From an uncultured Bradyrhizobium sp. (lineage in GTDB: Bacteria; Pseudomonadota; Alphaproteobacteria; Rhizobiales; Xanthobacteraceae): 64,000 nt of DNA. The DNA lies in the NCBI RefSeq assembly GCF_936943645.1, contig NZ_CAKZJO010000107.1, positions 33,353 through 97,352 on the forward strand, read 5' to 3'. Position numbers and translations under genes: made by a program. The notes under the pieces are model-generated. The model had not been told where the DNA came from. It saw only the letters and a program-made list of their open reading frames with translations, and ran no database searches. Positions 41,752 to 50,637 of this stretch are shown here, piece by piece (position 1 is the stretch's first letter; each line of letters begins with the position of its first letter).

Positions 41752-44300
41752 ACGAGGCGGTCAATCTCACCAATTGCGATCGTGAGCCGATCCACGTTCC
41801 CGGCAGCGTGCAGCCGTTCGGTTTCCTGCTCACGGTGCTTTCCGATTTCACGATCTGCATGGCGTCCGAGAATGCCGGCAGCTTTCTCGGGACCGAGATC
41901 GCCGATCTGCTCCAGCAGCCCCTGTCGCGGGTGTTCTCGGAGGCCGCGGTCGAGGCCATCCGCGGCCGCGTCGATCATCTGAGCGGCCCGGATGCGACGG
42001 AGCGCATGTTCGGCGTCGTGCTGCAGGACGGCAAGCCGGTCTACGATCTCTCGATCCATTTCTCCGGCGTCTATCTCGTGATCGAGGCGGAGCCCAGCGT
42101 CAACGAGCCCGGCGTCAATTCCGGTGAGCTCGTTCGCCTGATGCTGGAGCGCGTCCGCAAGACGCGGGGCATGAGCGAGCTTGCCCGCGAGGCAGCGCGC
42201 CAGCTCAAGGTGCTGACCGGCTTCGACCGGGTCATGGTCTATCAGTTTCATCCGGACGGGTCCGGGGAGGTCATCGCCGAGACTGCGGAAGCCGGGCTCG
42301 AATCCTTCCTCGGCCTGCATTATCCGGCCTCCGACATTCCCCGGCAGGCCCGCATCCTCTATCAGCGCAACTGGCTGCGCATCATCGCCGACATCGACGC
42401 CAGGCCGGCTGCGCTGGTGTCCATCCCGACGCACAATGCCGGGCTGCTCGACCTCTCGATGAGCGTGCTGCGCTCGGTCTCGCCGATCCACATCGAATAT
42501 CTGCGCAACATGGGCGTCGGCGCGTCGATGTCGGTGTCGATCTTGCGCGACGGCAAGCTCTGGGGCCTGTTCGCCTGCCATCATTATTCGTCGCGTTACA
42601 TCTCGTTCGAGAAGCGCACCGCGGCCGAGCTATTCGGGCAGATGTTTTCCTGGATCGTCGAGGGCCGCGAGCGCGAGGGCGACGTCAGCTATGAGGCCCG
42701 CGCCCATCAGGTCCAGGAGCGCTTGATCGAGACCGCGGCCTCGCACGAGCACAGCCGCCGCGCCATTGTCGACTTCCTCGGGGACTACCGTAACATGATC
42801 GACTGCGACGGCGTCGCGGTGTGGTCCGACAACAAGATCGCGCTCCAGGGCGAGACGCCGACCGAGGACGAGGTGAAGGATCTCGTCGCCTTCATCAACC
42901 GGGCCTCCCCGGGACGGATCTTCGCCAGCGCCGAGATCGCCAAGGTCTATGCCGCCGGCCAGGCGTTCCGCGACCGCGCGGCGGGCTTTCTCGCCATTCC
43001 GATCTCACGGACGCCGCGCGACTGCCTGATCTTCTTCCGGCGCGAGGTCACGCGCTCGGTGAACTGGGCCGGCGCTCCCGACAAGGTCTACGACGAGGGC
43101 CCGAACGGGCCGCGGCTGACGCCGCGCAAGAGTTTCGAGCTCTGGCAGGAGACGGTGGCAGGACAGTCGAAGCCGTGGTCGGCGGCCGACATCCGCATCG
43201 CCGAGAGCTTGCGCGTCACGCTGCTGGAAGTGATCCTGCAATTGTCGGACCTTGCCGCCCGCGAGCGCCGTGGTGCGCAGGAGCGGCAGGAGCTGATGAT
43301 CGCCGAGCTCAATCACCGTGTCCGCAACATCCTGAGCCTGGTCCGGGCGCTGGTGGCGCAAAGCAAGGACACGGCGACGAGCGTGGACGAGTTTGCCGGC
43401 GTTCTCGGCGGTCGCATCCAGGCCCTGGCCCGCGCCCACGACCAGATCACCAATCTGAACTGGGCGCCGGTGGCGCTGCGGACCCTCGTCGAATCGGAGG
43501 CCGGCGCCTATCTCGGGGCGCGCGCCGGCCGGGTGAAGATGGGCGGGCCGGACGTCGCGCTCGATCCCAAGGCGTTTGCCACGCTGGCCCTCGTCGTCCA
43601 CGAGATGATGACCAATTCCGCCAAATACGGCGCGCTCGCCGATTCCACGGGAAGCGTCGAGGTGGTCTGGCGCCTCGACCCTTCGTCGAGCCTCGTGATC
43701 GAATGGAAGGAAACCGGCGGACCGCCGGTGCAGCCACCCTCGCGGCGTGGCTTCGGCACCACCATCATCGAGCGCTCGGTGCCGTTCGATCTCAAGGGCG
43801 ATGCCGAGATCCGCTTCGATCTTCTGGGCGTGCAGGCGAAGTTCGTCATTCCCCCCAATTTCGTCGAACTGGTCCCGTCAATAGCAGGAGCCGCCATGCG
43901 TATCGAGGAGCAGCAGTCCAGCCGTCCCCGGATCTCCGAGACTGCGCTGATCGTCGAGGACAATTTGATCATCGCGATGGCGGCGGAGGTCATCCTGCTC
44001 GATCTCGGGGCCCGCCACGTCGACACCGCCGCAACCGTCGACCAGGCGCTGCGCTCGATCGAGCGCACGCGGCCGAGCTTTGCCCTGCTCGATCTCAACC
44101 TCGGCACCGAGAGCAGCATCAAGGTGGCGCAGAAGCTGAAGGAGATCGGCGTGCCCTTCATCTTCGCAACCGGCTATGGCGAACGCGCGCCGATCCCGGA
44201 GCAACTGGCATCGGCTCCGGTCGTCCAGAAGCCGTATACGCTCGAAGTGGTCGAGAACGCGCTCGGCAAATTGCAGCAGGCCAGCGCCGAGCCGACATGA
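41748..44300 (+). CDS. bphP: Bacteriophytochrome with HWE-type kinase and fused receiver
   Basis: An 850-residue red/far-red photoreceptor. The chromophore-binding Cys10 lies in LTNCDREPIHVPGSVQPFGF, ahead of PAS and GAF domains. The GAF has YPASDIPRQARILYQRNWLR and the pyrrole-water region MSVLRSVSPIHIEYLRNMGV. The PHY domain carries the tongue motif RLTPRKSFELW. The kinase has AELNHRVRNILSLVRALVAQ with phosphoacceptor His523, an HWE/HisKA_2-type dimerisation helix. The last 125 residues are a receiver with phosphoacceptor Asp782 (ALLDLNLG). Signalling through an internal receiver makes a hybrid kinase. The output partner is not in the window. Confidence 0.94.
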   Translation: MNEAVNLTNCDREPIHVPGSVQPFGFLLTVLSDFTICMASENAGSFLGTEIADLLQQPLSRVFSEAAVEAIRGRVDHLSGPDATERMFGVVLQDGKPVYDLSIHFSGVYLVIEAEPSVNEPGVNSGELVRLMLERVRKTRGMSELAREAARQLKVLTGFDRVMVYQFHPDGSGEVIAETAEAGLESFLGLHYPASDIPRQARILYQRNWLRIIADIDARPAALVSIPTHNAGLLDLSMSVLRSVSPIHIEYLRNMGVGASMSVSILRDGKLWGLFACHHYSSRYISFEKRTAAELFGQMFSWIVEGREREGDVSYEARAHQVQERLIETAASHEHSRRAIVDFLGDYRNMIDCDGVAVWSDNKIALQGETPTEDEVKDLVAFINRASPGRIFASAEIAKVYAAGQAFRDRAAGFLAIPISRTPRDCLIFFRREVTRSVNWAGAPDKVYDEGPNGPRLTPRKSFELWQETVAGQSKPWSAADIRIAESLRVTLLEVILQLSDLAARERRGAQERQELMIAELNHRVRNILSLVRALVAQSKDTATSVDEFAGVLGGRIQALARAHDQITNLNWAPVALRTLVESEAGAYLGARAGRVKMGGPDVALDPKAFATLALVVHEMMTNSAKYGALADSTGSVEVVWRLDPSSSLVIEWKETGGPPVQPPSRRGFGTTIIERSVPFDLKGDAEIRFDLLGVQAKFVIPPNFVELVPSIAGAAMRIEEQQSSRPRISETALIVEDNLIIAMAAEVILLDLGARHVDTAATVDQALRSIERTRPSFALLDLNLGTESSIKVAQKLKEIGVPFIFATGYGERAPIPEQLASAPVVQKPYTLEVVENALGKLQQASAEPT

Positions 44301-44545
44301 GCTGTGCACGCGCCTCGCGAATTCCCGCACGACTTTGCATGGCTGCCGATAAAATCAGCAGACCTTAGGTGCGCCGATGCGCGCACGCGCGAAGAATTTG
44401 AAGGTTCAATTAACGAGTGTCCCCCATTGTGTCGCGGTGCAGCGTGGGTCGCAAGGACGCGACGCGCGGCTGCCGGGGTGGCCGGTGACGATCGCCGGAA
44501 TCGTTCGGCCGCTCGAAGTGGAATGCATCTGGGTGGACAGTGGGA

Positions 44546-46555
44546 ATGCCGAAGTTTCGTTTGCGGATCAGGGGACGCCTGTACGCAGGCTTCATGGCCT
44601 TGGTGGCGGTTGGTCTCGTGATGGCGGTGGTCGCCGTCTGGAATTTGCGCTCGGTGCAGGATCAGGTCGCAAGACAATCCGCGCTTTCGGACAGCACGGC
44701 ACGGGTGTTGGAGATATCCACCCATCTGCAGGCGATCCAGCGCGCCAATCTGCGCTACGTCTACGATGCCAATGAGCCGGCGATGAAGGAGGCGCAGGAG
44801 CGGGAAACCGCGGCGACCGAACTGCTGCGGGTCGGCGCGAAGGGGACGCTCTCGGAAGAGCGCCGCGCGCTCTACAACGGCCTGATCGACGAAATCGGCA
44901 AGATGCGACGGCTGCGTGACAATCTCGGAGACGCCGTCAACGAGGCAAGGACGGGCAAGGCGACGTTGCTGCCGAGCGGCGAGGACCTGGCCGTCAAGAT
45001 GGCCAAGCTCGTCGATGTGGCGCGTGCGGCCGTCGACGAGGATACCGCGGCCATCGTCGCCGACCTCGAATCCAGGCTGCTCCAGGTCCAGATCGCAAGC
45101 TGGCGCTTCCTGGCCCTGCGCGACACCAAGGGGCCCGCGACGTTCAGGACCAATGTGGACAGGGCGATGCAGCGGCTTTCCGCGCTCGAAAAGAATCCGC
45201 AGGCGAGCGAGCTGCGCAACACACTTGGCCCGGTGAAGACCGCGCTCGGGATCTACAAATCCGCATTCGAGACGACTTCCGCCGCGATGCTCCAGGCCGA
45301 CGAGATCTACCACAAGAACCTGGCGCCGCTCATCGTCGAGAGCATCGGCAAGCTCAAGGTCGCCGAAACGACTCTGAAGAAGGATTACAAGGAATCGCGC
45401 ACTGCGGCCGAGGCCGTGATCGAGGGAACGACCTCGGTGCAGATCATCGCGGGCGTCCTTGCCGTCCTGTTCGGCGGTATCGTCGCCTTCCTGATTGCCC
45501 GCAGCATCGTTGGCCCCCTGGCTTCGATGACGCGTGCGATGGGGTTGCTCGCCGGCGGCAATCTCGCGGTCGAAATCCCCGGCCGCGGCAAGGCCGACGA
45601 GATCGGCGACATGGCCAAGGCGATCCAGGTCTTCAAGGACAACATGGTCGAGACCGAGCGGATGCGCGGCGAACAGTCCGAGCTCGAGGCGCGGCAGGCC
45701 GAAAGCCGCAAGAAGGACATGGTCAGGCTGGCCGACCAGTTCGAGCAGGCGGTGGGCGAGATCGTGAATACGGTGTCGTCGGCATCGAATGAGCTCGAAG
45801 CCTCCGCCGGCACGCTGACCACGACCGCCTCGCGGGCGCAGGATTTGTCGACGGAGGTTGCCAGCGCCTCGCAGGAGGCCTCGGCCAATGTCCAGGCGGT
45901 GGCCTCGGCGACCGAGGAACTCTCCTCCTCGGTGTCCGAGATCGCGCGGCAGGTGCAGGAATCCGCGCGCATCGCCGGCGAGGCCGTCGGTCAGGCGAGC
46001 CGGACCAACGCGCGCGTCGGGGAGCTCTCCAAGGCCGCGGCACGGATCGGCGACGTGGTCGAGCTGATCAGCACGATCGCCGGCCAGACCAATCTGCTGG
46101 CACTGAACGCCACCATCGAGGCGGCGCGCGCGGGCGATGCCGGCCGCGGCTTTGCCGTGGTCGCCTCCGAGGTAAAGGCGCTCGCCGAGCAGACCGCCAA
46201 GGCCACCGGCGAAATCGGCCAGCAGATCTCCAACATCCAGGCCGCCACCGAGCAATCCGTCGGCGCCATCCGGGAAATCAGCGGCACCATCGAGCGGCTG
46301 TCGGAGATCTCCTCGACGGTCGCGGCCGCCGTGGAGCAGCAGGGCGCGGCGACGCAGGAGATTTCGCGCAACGTCCAGCAGGCCGCGCATGGCACGGAGC
46401 GGGTGTCGTCCAATATCGGCGACGTGCAGCGCGGCGCTTCCGACACCGGATCGGCGTCATCGCAGGTGCTGTCCGCGGCGCGCTCGCTGTCGGCGGACAG
46501 CAACCGCCTGAAGCAGGAAGTCGCAAAATTCCTGAGCTCGGTCCACGCCGCCTGA
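44546..46555 (+). CDS. Methyl-accepting chemotaxis protein
   Basis: A 669-residue chemoreceptor. A membrane helix at about residues 13-33 is followed by a helical periplasmic domain of about 250 residues, of the four-helix or helical-bimodular kind. Next come a second helix (IIAGVLAVLFGGIVAFLIAR), a HAMP domain and a signalling domain with the hairpin tip LISTIAGQTNLLALNATIEA followed by ARAGDAGRGFAVVASEVKAL. There is no CheR-tethering pentapeptide at the C-terminus (ends SSVHAA). ATG 44546 and GTG 44540 are both possible starts. The ligand is unknown. No che genes are adjacent. Confidence 0.93.
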   Translation: MPKFRLRIRGRLYAGFMALVAVGLVMAVVAVWNLRSVQDQVARQSALSDSTARVLEISTHLQAIQRANLRYVYDANEPAMKEAQERETAATELLRVGAKGTLSEERRALYNGLIDEIGKMRRLRDNLGDAVNEARTGKATLLPSGEDLAVKMAKLVDVARAAVDEDTAAIVADLESRLLQVQIASWRFLALRDTKGPATFRTNVDRAMQRLSALEKNPQASELRNTLGPVKTALGIYKSAFETTSAAMLQADEIYHKNLAPLIVESIGKLKVAETTLKKDYKESRTAAEAVIEGTTSVQIIAGVLAVLFGGIVAFLIARSIVGPLASMTRAMGLLAGGNLAVEIPGRGKADEIGDMAKAIQVFKDNMVETERMRGEQSELEARQAESRKKDMVRLADQFEQAVGEIVNTVSSASNELEASAGTLTTTASRAQDLSTEVASASQEASANVQAVASATEELSSSVSEIARQVQESARIAGEAVGQASRTNARVGELSKAAARIGDVVELISTIAGQTNLLALNATIEAARAGDAGRGFAVVASEVKALAEQTAKATGEIGQQISNIQAATEQSVGAIREISGTIERLSEISSTVAAAVEQQGAATQEISRNVQQAAHGTERVSSNIGDVQRGASDTGSASSQVLSAARSLSADSNRLKQEVAKFLSSVHAA

Positions 46556-46570
46556 GGACTGAAAAGCAAA

Positions 46571-46594
46571 GGGCCACGCGCATGCGCGTGGCCC
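46571..46594 (-). terminator. Palindromic terminator of the GST gene
   Basis: A perfect 24-base palindrome with GGGCCACGCGCA as one half. Read on the minus strand it is followed by TTTGCTTTT, so it should end the GST transcript. It lacks a T-run on the plus strand and is weaker for the chemoreceptor gene. Confidence 0.8.
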
Positions 46595-46610
46595 GACAAG
46601 CGCGGTGCGA

Positions 46611-47297
46611 TCAGGCGACCTTGGTCGTCATGTGCTTGAACATGTTGGCGCGCGCCTCGTCGTCCATCTCGGCCTTGAAGGTGAACTTGTCCTTCAGCGC
46701 GATCGCGCGGGCGGCCGCGGGCCGTGCCGAGATTTCGTCCACCAGCCGTTTCACGTTGGGATAGCGCGCGAAGGCGTCGTCGCCGAGCTTGAACGGCAGC
46801 ATCCGCGCCCAGCCCCACAGCGCCATGTCGACGATGGAATAGTCGTCGCCGACCATGTAGCGGCGGCCTTTGAGGTGCGCGTCGAGAATCTTGTAGTGGC
46901 GATCGGTCTCGTACTGATAGCGGTTATGGGCGTAGTCGTGGTTCTGGTCCTTCGGCGCGAAGTGCTTGAAGTGCACGGCCTGGCCCGAATACGGCCCGAC
47001 GCCGGTCGCGATGAACATCAGCCATGACAGCGTCTCGCCGCGCACGCTGGCGGCGGGCAGGAACTTGCCGGTCTTCTCGGCGAGATAGAGCAGGATGGCG
47101 TTCGAGTCGAACACGATCGTCCCGTTGTCGTCGATCGCCGGCACCTTGCCGTTCGGATTGACCTTCAGATAGTCGGATGTGAACTGCTCGCCCTTGCGGG
47201 TGTCGATCTTCACCGGCTCGAAGGGAAGGCCGACCTCTTCCAGGTAGAGCGCGACCTTGGTCGGGTTCGGCGAGCCGTTGAAATAGAATTTGAGCAT
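46611..47297 (-). CDS. Glutathione S-transferase family protein (Ure2p/YghU-like)
   Basis: A 228-residue GST. The thioredoxin-fold half starts MLKFYFNGSPNPTKVALYLE, with VNPNGKVPAIDDNG and VFDSNAILLYLAEKTGKFLP for glutathione binding. The all-helical half includes RRYMVGDDYSIVDMALWGWA and RYPNVKRLVDEISARPA. Asn11 and Thr13 near SPNPTK suggest the nu/Ure2p-like group, which can reduce disulfides. ATG 47297 follows GGGGAGA; the longer frame to 47402 is not family-like. It is the only gene before the terminator at 46571. Confidence 0.9.
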   Translation of the reverse strand: MLKFYFNGSPNPTKVALYLEEVGLPFEPVKIDTRKGEQFTSDYLKVNPNGKVPAIDDNGTIVFDSNAILLYLAEKTGKFLPAASVRGETLSWLMFIATGVGPYSGQAVHFKHFAPKDQNHDYAHNRYQYETDRHYKILDAHLKGRRYMVGDDYSIVDMALWGWARMLPFKLGDDAFARYPNVKRLVDEISARPAAARAIALKDKFTFKAEMDDEARANMFKHMTTKVA

Positions 47298-47441
47298 CAC
47301 ACATCTCCCCAGAGTTTGTTGCCAATATTTCGTGCCGAGAGCGAACGCAGCATCGTTGCCGCTGGCGCCTTTCTCTTGCCCGAACCTCGTCGGAGAGGGC
47401 AACCGGCGAGTTTGCCGGGCGGTATCTGCGCTGTGCGCAGA

Positions 47442-47768
47442 TCAGCCGGCGTAACAAAGGCCGATCGCCGCCGTAAGGACCATCGCCGCGCCGACCGCCT
47501 CCAGGCGCAGCCCGAGCCGCGCGGCCAGATGCATGTCGGAGGCCCGCGCGGCGCGCTCCGAGCCGCGGGCATAGCCGTGCACGATGACGTCGTGATTGAA
47601 ATTGTCGTGCGCCTCGTTGCTGCTGGCGAGCCCGACAGAGATCACGAGCACGCCAAACAGCGCGAGGCCGAAGAATCCGAGCAGGGCGATCAGGAACATC
47701 GGGAACATGCCGAGCAGGAAGATCGGCAGCAGCGGCACCAGCAGCAATGTCTCGGACTGTCGTCGCAT
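47442..47768 (-). CDS. Small predicted membrane protein of unknown function
   Basis: About 108 residues from ATG 47768. A long hydrophobic stretch (LLLVPLLPIFLLGMFPMFLI and on) occupies about residues 7-50, probably two membrane helices. A polar region SNEAHDNFNHDVIVHGYARG follows, then a final helix (LEAVGAAMVLTAAIGLCYAG). The start is uncertain, since no clear Shine-Dalgarno sequence is seen and an upstream start at 47825 is possible. I do not recognise a family. Neighbours (GST, ccrM) give no functional clue. Confidence 0.6.
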   Translation of the reverse strand: MRRQSETLLLVPLLPIFLLGMFPMFLIALLGFFGLALFGVLVISVGLASSNEAHDNFNHDVIVHGYARGSERAARASDMHLAARLGLRLEAVGAAMVLTAAIGLCYAG

Positions 47769-47938
47769 GGGAGGACCGATCAGGACGGGCTGATCGGGGG
47801 AATCTAGTCCCGGCTCTTGCGGCATTCAAGGTGCCGTAGGGTGAGCAAAGGCGCAAAGCGCCATGCCCGCGATCTTTCTATAATCATGATGAAAGCGTAG
47901 GCAGGCTTTGCTTTGCCCACCCGAGACCGGTAAGGCGG

Positions 47939-49069
47939 CTACTCCGCCGCCATGCCGGCGCGGATTTCGGCGCGCAGCTCGTCGATCAGCTTGAGACCCT
48001 TCTTGGTCTCGATATGCCAGAACGTCCAGCCGTTGCAGGCCTGGGCGCCTTGCGCCACCGCGCCGATACGGTGGATCGAGCCGACCTTGTCGCCGAACAT
48101 GATGGCGCCGTCGGCACGGACCAGCGCGCCGAGCTTCTTCTTGGCGTCGAACAGCTTCGTGCCCGGCATGATCATGCCGCGCTCGATCAATTCGGAGAAC
48201 GCCACGCGCGGGGCTTCGCGCGCGGTCATGAACGGGGCGAGGCTCTCTTCCGGCAGCGGCTCGACCTTGGCGATGCGCTGCTCGGCGGCCTTTGCATAGG
48301 TCTTGTCGCGCTCGAAGCCGATATAGGAACGGCCGAGGCGCTTTGCGACGGCGCCGGTGGTGCCGGTGCCGTTGAAGGGATCGATCACGAGATCGCCGGG
48401 CTTCGAGGAGGACAGCAGCACGCGCGCCAGCAGGCCTTCCGGCTTCTGCGTCGGGTGCACTTTCTTTCCGTCGGCGCCCTTCAGGCGCTCCTCGCCGGTG
48501 CAGAGCGGGATCAGCCAGTCGGAGCGTGCCTGCACGTCCTCATTGGCGGCCTTCAGCGCCTCGTAATTGAACGTGTAGCCCTTGGCCTTCTCGTCACGCG
48601 CGGCCCAGATCATGGTCTCGTGCGCGTTGGTGAAGCGACGGCCGCGGAAATTCGGCATCGGGTTCGACTTGCGCCACACGATGTCGTTCAGGAGCCAGAA
48701 GCCGAGATCCTGCATGATCGCGCCGACGCGGAAGATGTTGTGGTAGGAGCCGATCACCCAGATCGTCGCCGACGGCTTCATCGCGCGGCGTGCGGCAAGC
48801 AGCCAGGCGCGGGTGAAATCGTCATAGGCGGAGAATGAATCGAACTTGTCCCAGTCGTCGTCGACGGCGTCGACGTGGGACTCGTCGGGGCGCTTGAGAT
48901 CGCCCTTGAGCTGGAGATTGTAGGGCGGATCGGCGAACACGAGATCGACCGAACCTGCCTGAAGCTTCGACATCTCGGCGACGCAATCGCCGAGGATGAT
49001 TCGATGCGACGGAGACTCAAAATTTGTGCGGGGCGCCCTTGCAGACGCCCCGCGACGCGACTCTACCAT
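47939..49069 (-). CDS. ccrM: Cell-cycle DNA adenine methyltransferase CcrM
   Basis: A 376-residue beta-class N6-adenine methyltransferase that methylates GANTC. The catalytic DPPY is at residues 47-50 (DLVFADPPYNLQLKGDLKRP). The SAM site is DLVIDPFNGTGTTGAVAKRL, and VWRKSNPMPNFRGRRFTNAH is shared with Caulobacter CcrM. A C-terminal domain of about 90 residues (the CcrM-specific extension with FSELIERGMIMPGTKLF and CNGWTFWHIE) is complete. In Caulobacter the enzyme is made only late in the cycle and ccrM transcription is sensitive to GANTC methylation. Five GANTC sites overlap its 5' end and upstream region here. Confidence 0.96.
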   Translation of the reverse strand: MVESRRGASARAPRTNFESPSHRIILGDCVAEMSKLQAGSVDLVFADPPYNLQLKGDLKRPDESHVDAVDDDWDKFDSFSAYDDFTRAWLLAARRAMKPSATIWVIGSYHNIFRVGAIMQDLGFWLLNDIVWRKSNPMPNFRGRRFTNAHETMIWAARDEKAKGYTFNYEALKAANEDVQARSDWLIPLCTGEERLKGADGKKVHPTQKPEGLLARVLLSSSKPGDLVIDPFNGTGTTGAVAKRLGRSYIGFERDKTYAKAAEQRIAKVEPLPEESLAPFMTAREAPRVAFSELIERGMIMPGTKLFDAKKKLGALVRADGAIMFGDKVGSIHRIGAVAQGAQACNGWTFWHIETKKGLKLIDELRAEIRAGMAAE

Positions 49070-49088
49070 GACTCAAGAACTCTGACTC
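48998..49088. promoter_or_regulatory. Cluster of five GANTC sites around the ccrM start
   Basis: GATTC at 48998-49002 and GACTC at 49014-49018, 49059-49063, 49070-49074 and 49084-49088. Three lie in the first 25 codons, one abuts the ATG and one is upstream. Chance would give fewer than one in 91 bp. This fits methylation-controlled autoregulation of ccrM, as known in Caulobacter. Confidence 0.7.
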
Positions 49089-49482
49089 AGGCGACGCTGT
49101 CGGCGACGCGGGACCAAACAACCGACTGACCGTTACAATGAAGCGGCAAAGTAAAAATCGACTTAACCCGCCGTTTTGTTGAGCAGACCGCGCGTCGCGT
49201 TCTGCGTGCATCTCGTCGCGCGCATTCGCCGTGTTTTATAGTGGATTTCGTGTTTGCTCGGGCCGCGGAAGCAATCATGGCTTCAAAAAGGCTACAAATT
49301 TCTCTCGGAAAAAATTGCCAGACCCTCGGAAAAAATTGCTGGCATCGGCGTGCTGTCGCACTAGGCAATAATTGCCGAGCGGGATATTGATAAAAGCAAC
49401 GGAAATTTTACGTGTGTGGCGCGTTGAGCTTTCGCGCTTCTGCGCCCAATTGATGCCAATCGAGGACTGAGGGAAACCCGCC
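49070..49482. other. 413-base AT-richer divergent region between ccrM and the YpfJ-type gene
   Basis: No gene is supported. The stretch is clearly richer in A and T than its surroundings, with several A-tracts. It holds the two distal GANTC sites, a 15-base direct repeat with 21-bp spacing (49304-49339) and the dyad GGCAAT-A-ATTGCC (49364-49376). Promoters for both flanking genes must lie here. Confidence 0.6.
49304..49376. promoter_or_regulatory. Phased direct repeat and adjacent dyad, candidate regulator site
   Basis: CTCGGAAAAAATTGC occurs at 49304-49318 and again at 49325-49339, exactly 21 bp (two helical turns) apart. GGCAATAATTGCC follows at 49364-49376. The shared AATTGC core and the spacing suggest cooperative protein binding or an intrinsically curved promoter for the gene at 49483. 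Confidence 0.45.
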
Positions 49483-50421
49483 ATGCGCTACGATGATTTC
49501 CGCCGCAGCGACGACATCGAGGATCGTCGCGACGATGGTGGAGGCGGCGGTGGCGGAGGCGGGTTCGGCCTGCCCATGGGCGGCGGTGGGCTCGGCATCG
49601 GCACGATCATCGTGCTCGGTCTGGTCGGCTATGCCTTCGGCATCGATCCGCGCATCCTGATCGGCGGCGCCGAGATCCTCACCGGCGGCGGCCAGGCGCC
49701 GAGCTACCAGACCGATCGCCAGTCGTCTTCGACCGCCAAGCGCGGCGCGCCGACCGACGAGATGGGCAGCATGATATCAGGCATTCTCGGCGAGATCGAC
49801 GACCGTTGGAGCGAGATCTTCCAGGCCTCGGGCCAGTCCTACACCGGCCCGAAGGTCGTGCTGTTCCGCAACGTCACCAATGGCGGCCGCTGCGGCCGGG
49901 CAGAGTCGGCGATGGGGCCGTTCTACTGCCCGCCGGACCGCACCATCTTCCTCGACACCTCGTTCTTCCGCGAGGTCGAGACGCGCTTCCGCGGTTGCTC
50001 CGGCAAGTCGGCGTGCAATTTCACGACCGCCTACATCATCGCGCATGAAGCCGGGCATCACATCCAGAACCTGCTCGGCATCATCCCGCGCGTGACGCGC
50101 CTGCAGCAGCAGGCCGGCTCCAAGGCGGAGGCCAACGCGCTCCAGGTCAAGGTCGAGCTGCAGGCCGACTGCCTGTCCGGCGTCTGGGTCAACCGCGAGG
50201 CGAAGAAGCGTCCCAACTTCCTGGAAGCCGGTGACATCGACGCCGCGCTGACCACGGCAAGCGCGATCGGCGACGATACGCTGCAGCGCCAGGCCACGGG
50301 GCGCGTCGTGCCGGACTCCTTCACCCACGGCTCGGCGGCGCAACGCAAGCAATGGTTCATGACCGGCTACCAGCAGGGCACGGTCCAGGCCTGCAACACG
50401 TTCGGCGGCGGGGCGCTGTAG
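49483..50421 (+). CDS. ypfJ: Neutral zinc metallopeptidase, YpfJ family
   Basis: A 312-residue predicted membrane-anchored metallopeptidase. The N-terminus is charged (MRYDDFRRSDDIEDRRDDGG) and followed by a long run of Gly, then one membrane helix at about residues 38-57. The extracytoplasmic domain has cysteines in GGRCGRAESAMGPFYCPPD and the zinc motif HEAGHH starting at His188, with the third ligand probably in the ELQADCLSGVW segment. The layout, including the QADC motif, fits the KPN_02809/YpfJ family. The substrate is unknown. Its upstream region is unusually AT-rich and structured. Confidence 0.92.
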   Translation: MRYDDFRRSDDIEDRRDDGGGGGGGGGFGLPMGGGGLGIGTIIVLGLVGYAFGIDPRILIGGAEILTGGGQAPSYQTDRQSSSTAKRGAPTDEMGSMISGILGEIDDRWSEIFQASGQSYTGPKVVLFRNVTNGGRCGRAESAMGPFYCPPDRTIFLDTSFFREVETRFRGCSGKSACNFTTAYIIAHEAGHHIQNLLGIIPRVTRLQQQAGSKAEANALQVKVELQADCLSGVWVNREAKKRPNFLEAGDIDAALTTASAIGDDTLQRQATGRVVPDSFTHGSAAQRKQWFMTGYQQGTVQACNTFGGGAL

Positions 50422-50489
50422 TCTCCGCTCCTGGACGTGCGCCGCGTGAACTATGATGCGCAATTGCGCAGCGGGAACTCCAGGAGTAG

Positions 50490-50607
50490 TGGCGTCATCC
50501 TGAGGTGCTCGCCTCTTGGCGAGCCTCGAAGGATGGCGGAGCTCGCGGCCCATCCTTCGAGGCTCGCTGCGCAGTGTTTGCACTGCACAGCGCGCACCTC
50601 AGGATGA
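50490..50607. repeat. Palindromic intergenic repeat (cgtcatcctgaggtgc type)
   Basis: GCGTCATCCTGAGGTGC near 50491 and GCGCACCTCAGGATGACG near 50591 are the outer arms. CCTCGAAGGATGG and CCATCCTTCGAGG form an inner perfect inversion. It ends about 30 bases before moaB. Confidence 0.85.
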
Positions 50608-50637
50608 CGGCGGTGGTTGGGAAGCAGGAGTGAAGAC

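Noticed and set aside
44377..44775. Frame of 132 codons over the chemoreceptor start
   Set aside because: It overlaps the start of the receptor, whose N-terminal membrane helix is convincing. It has no domain.
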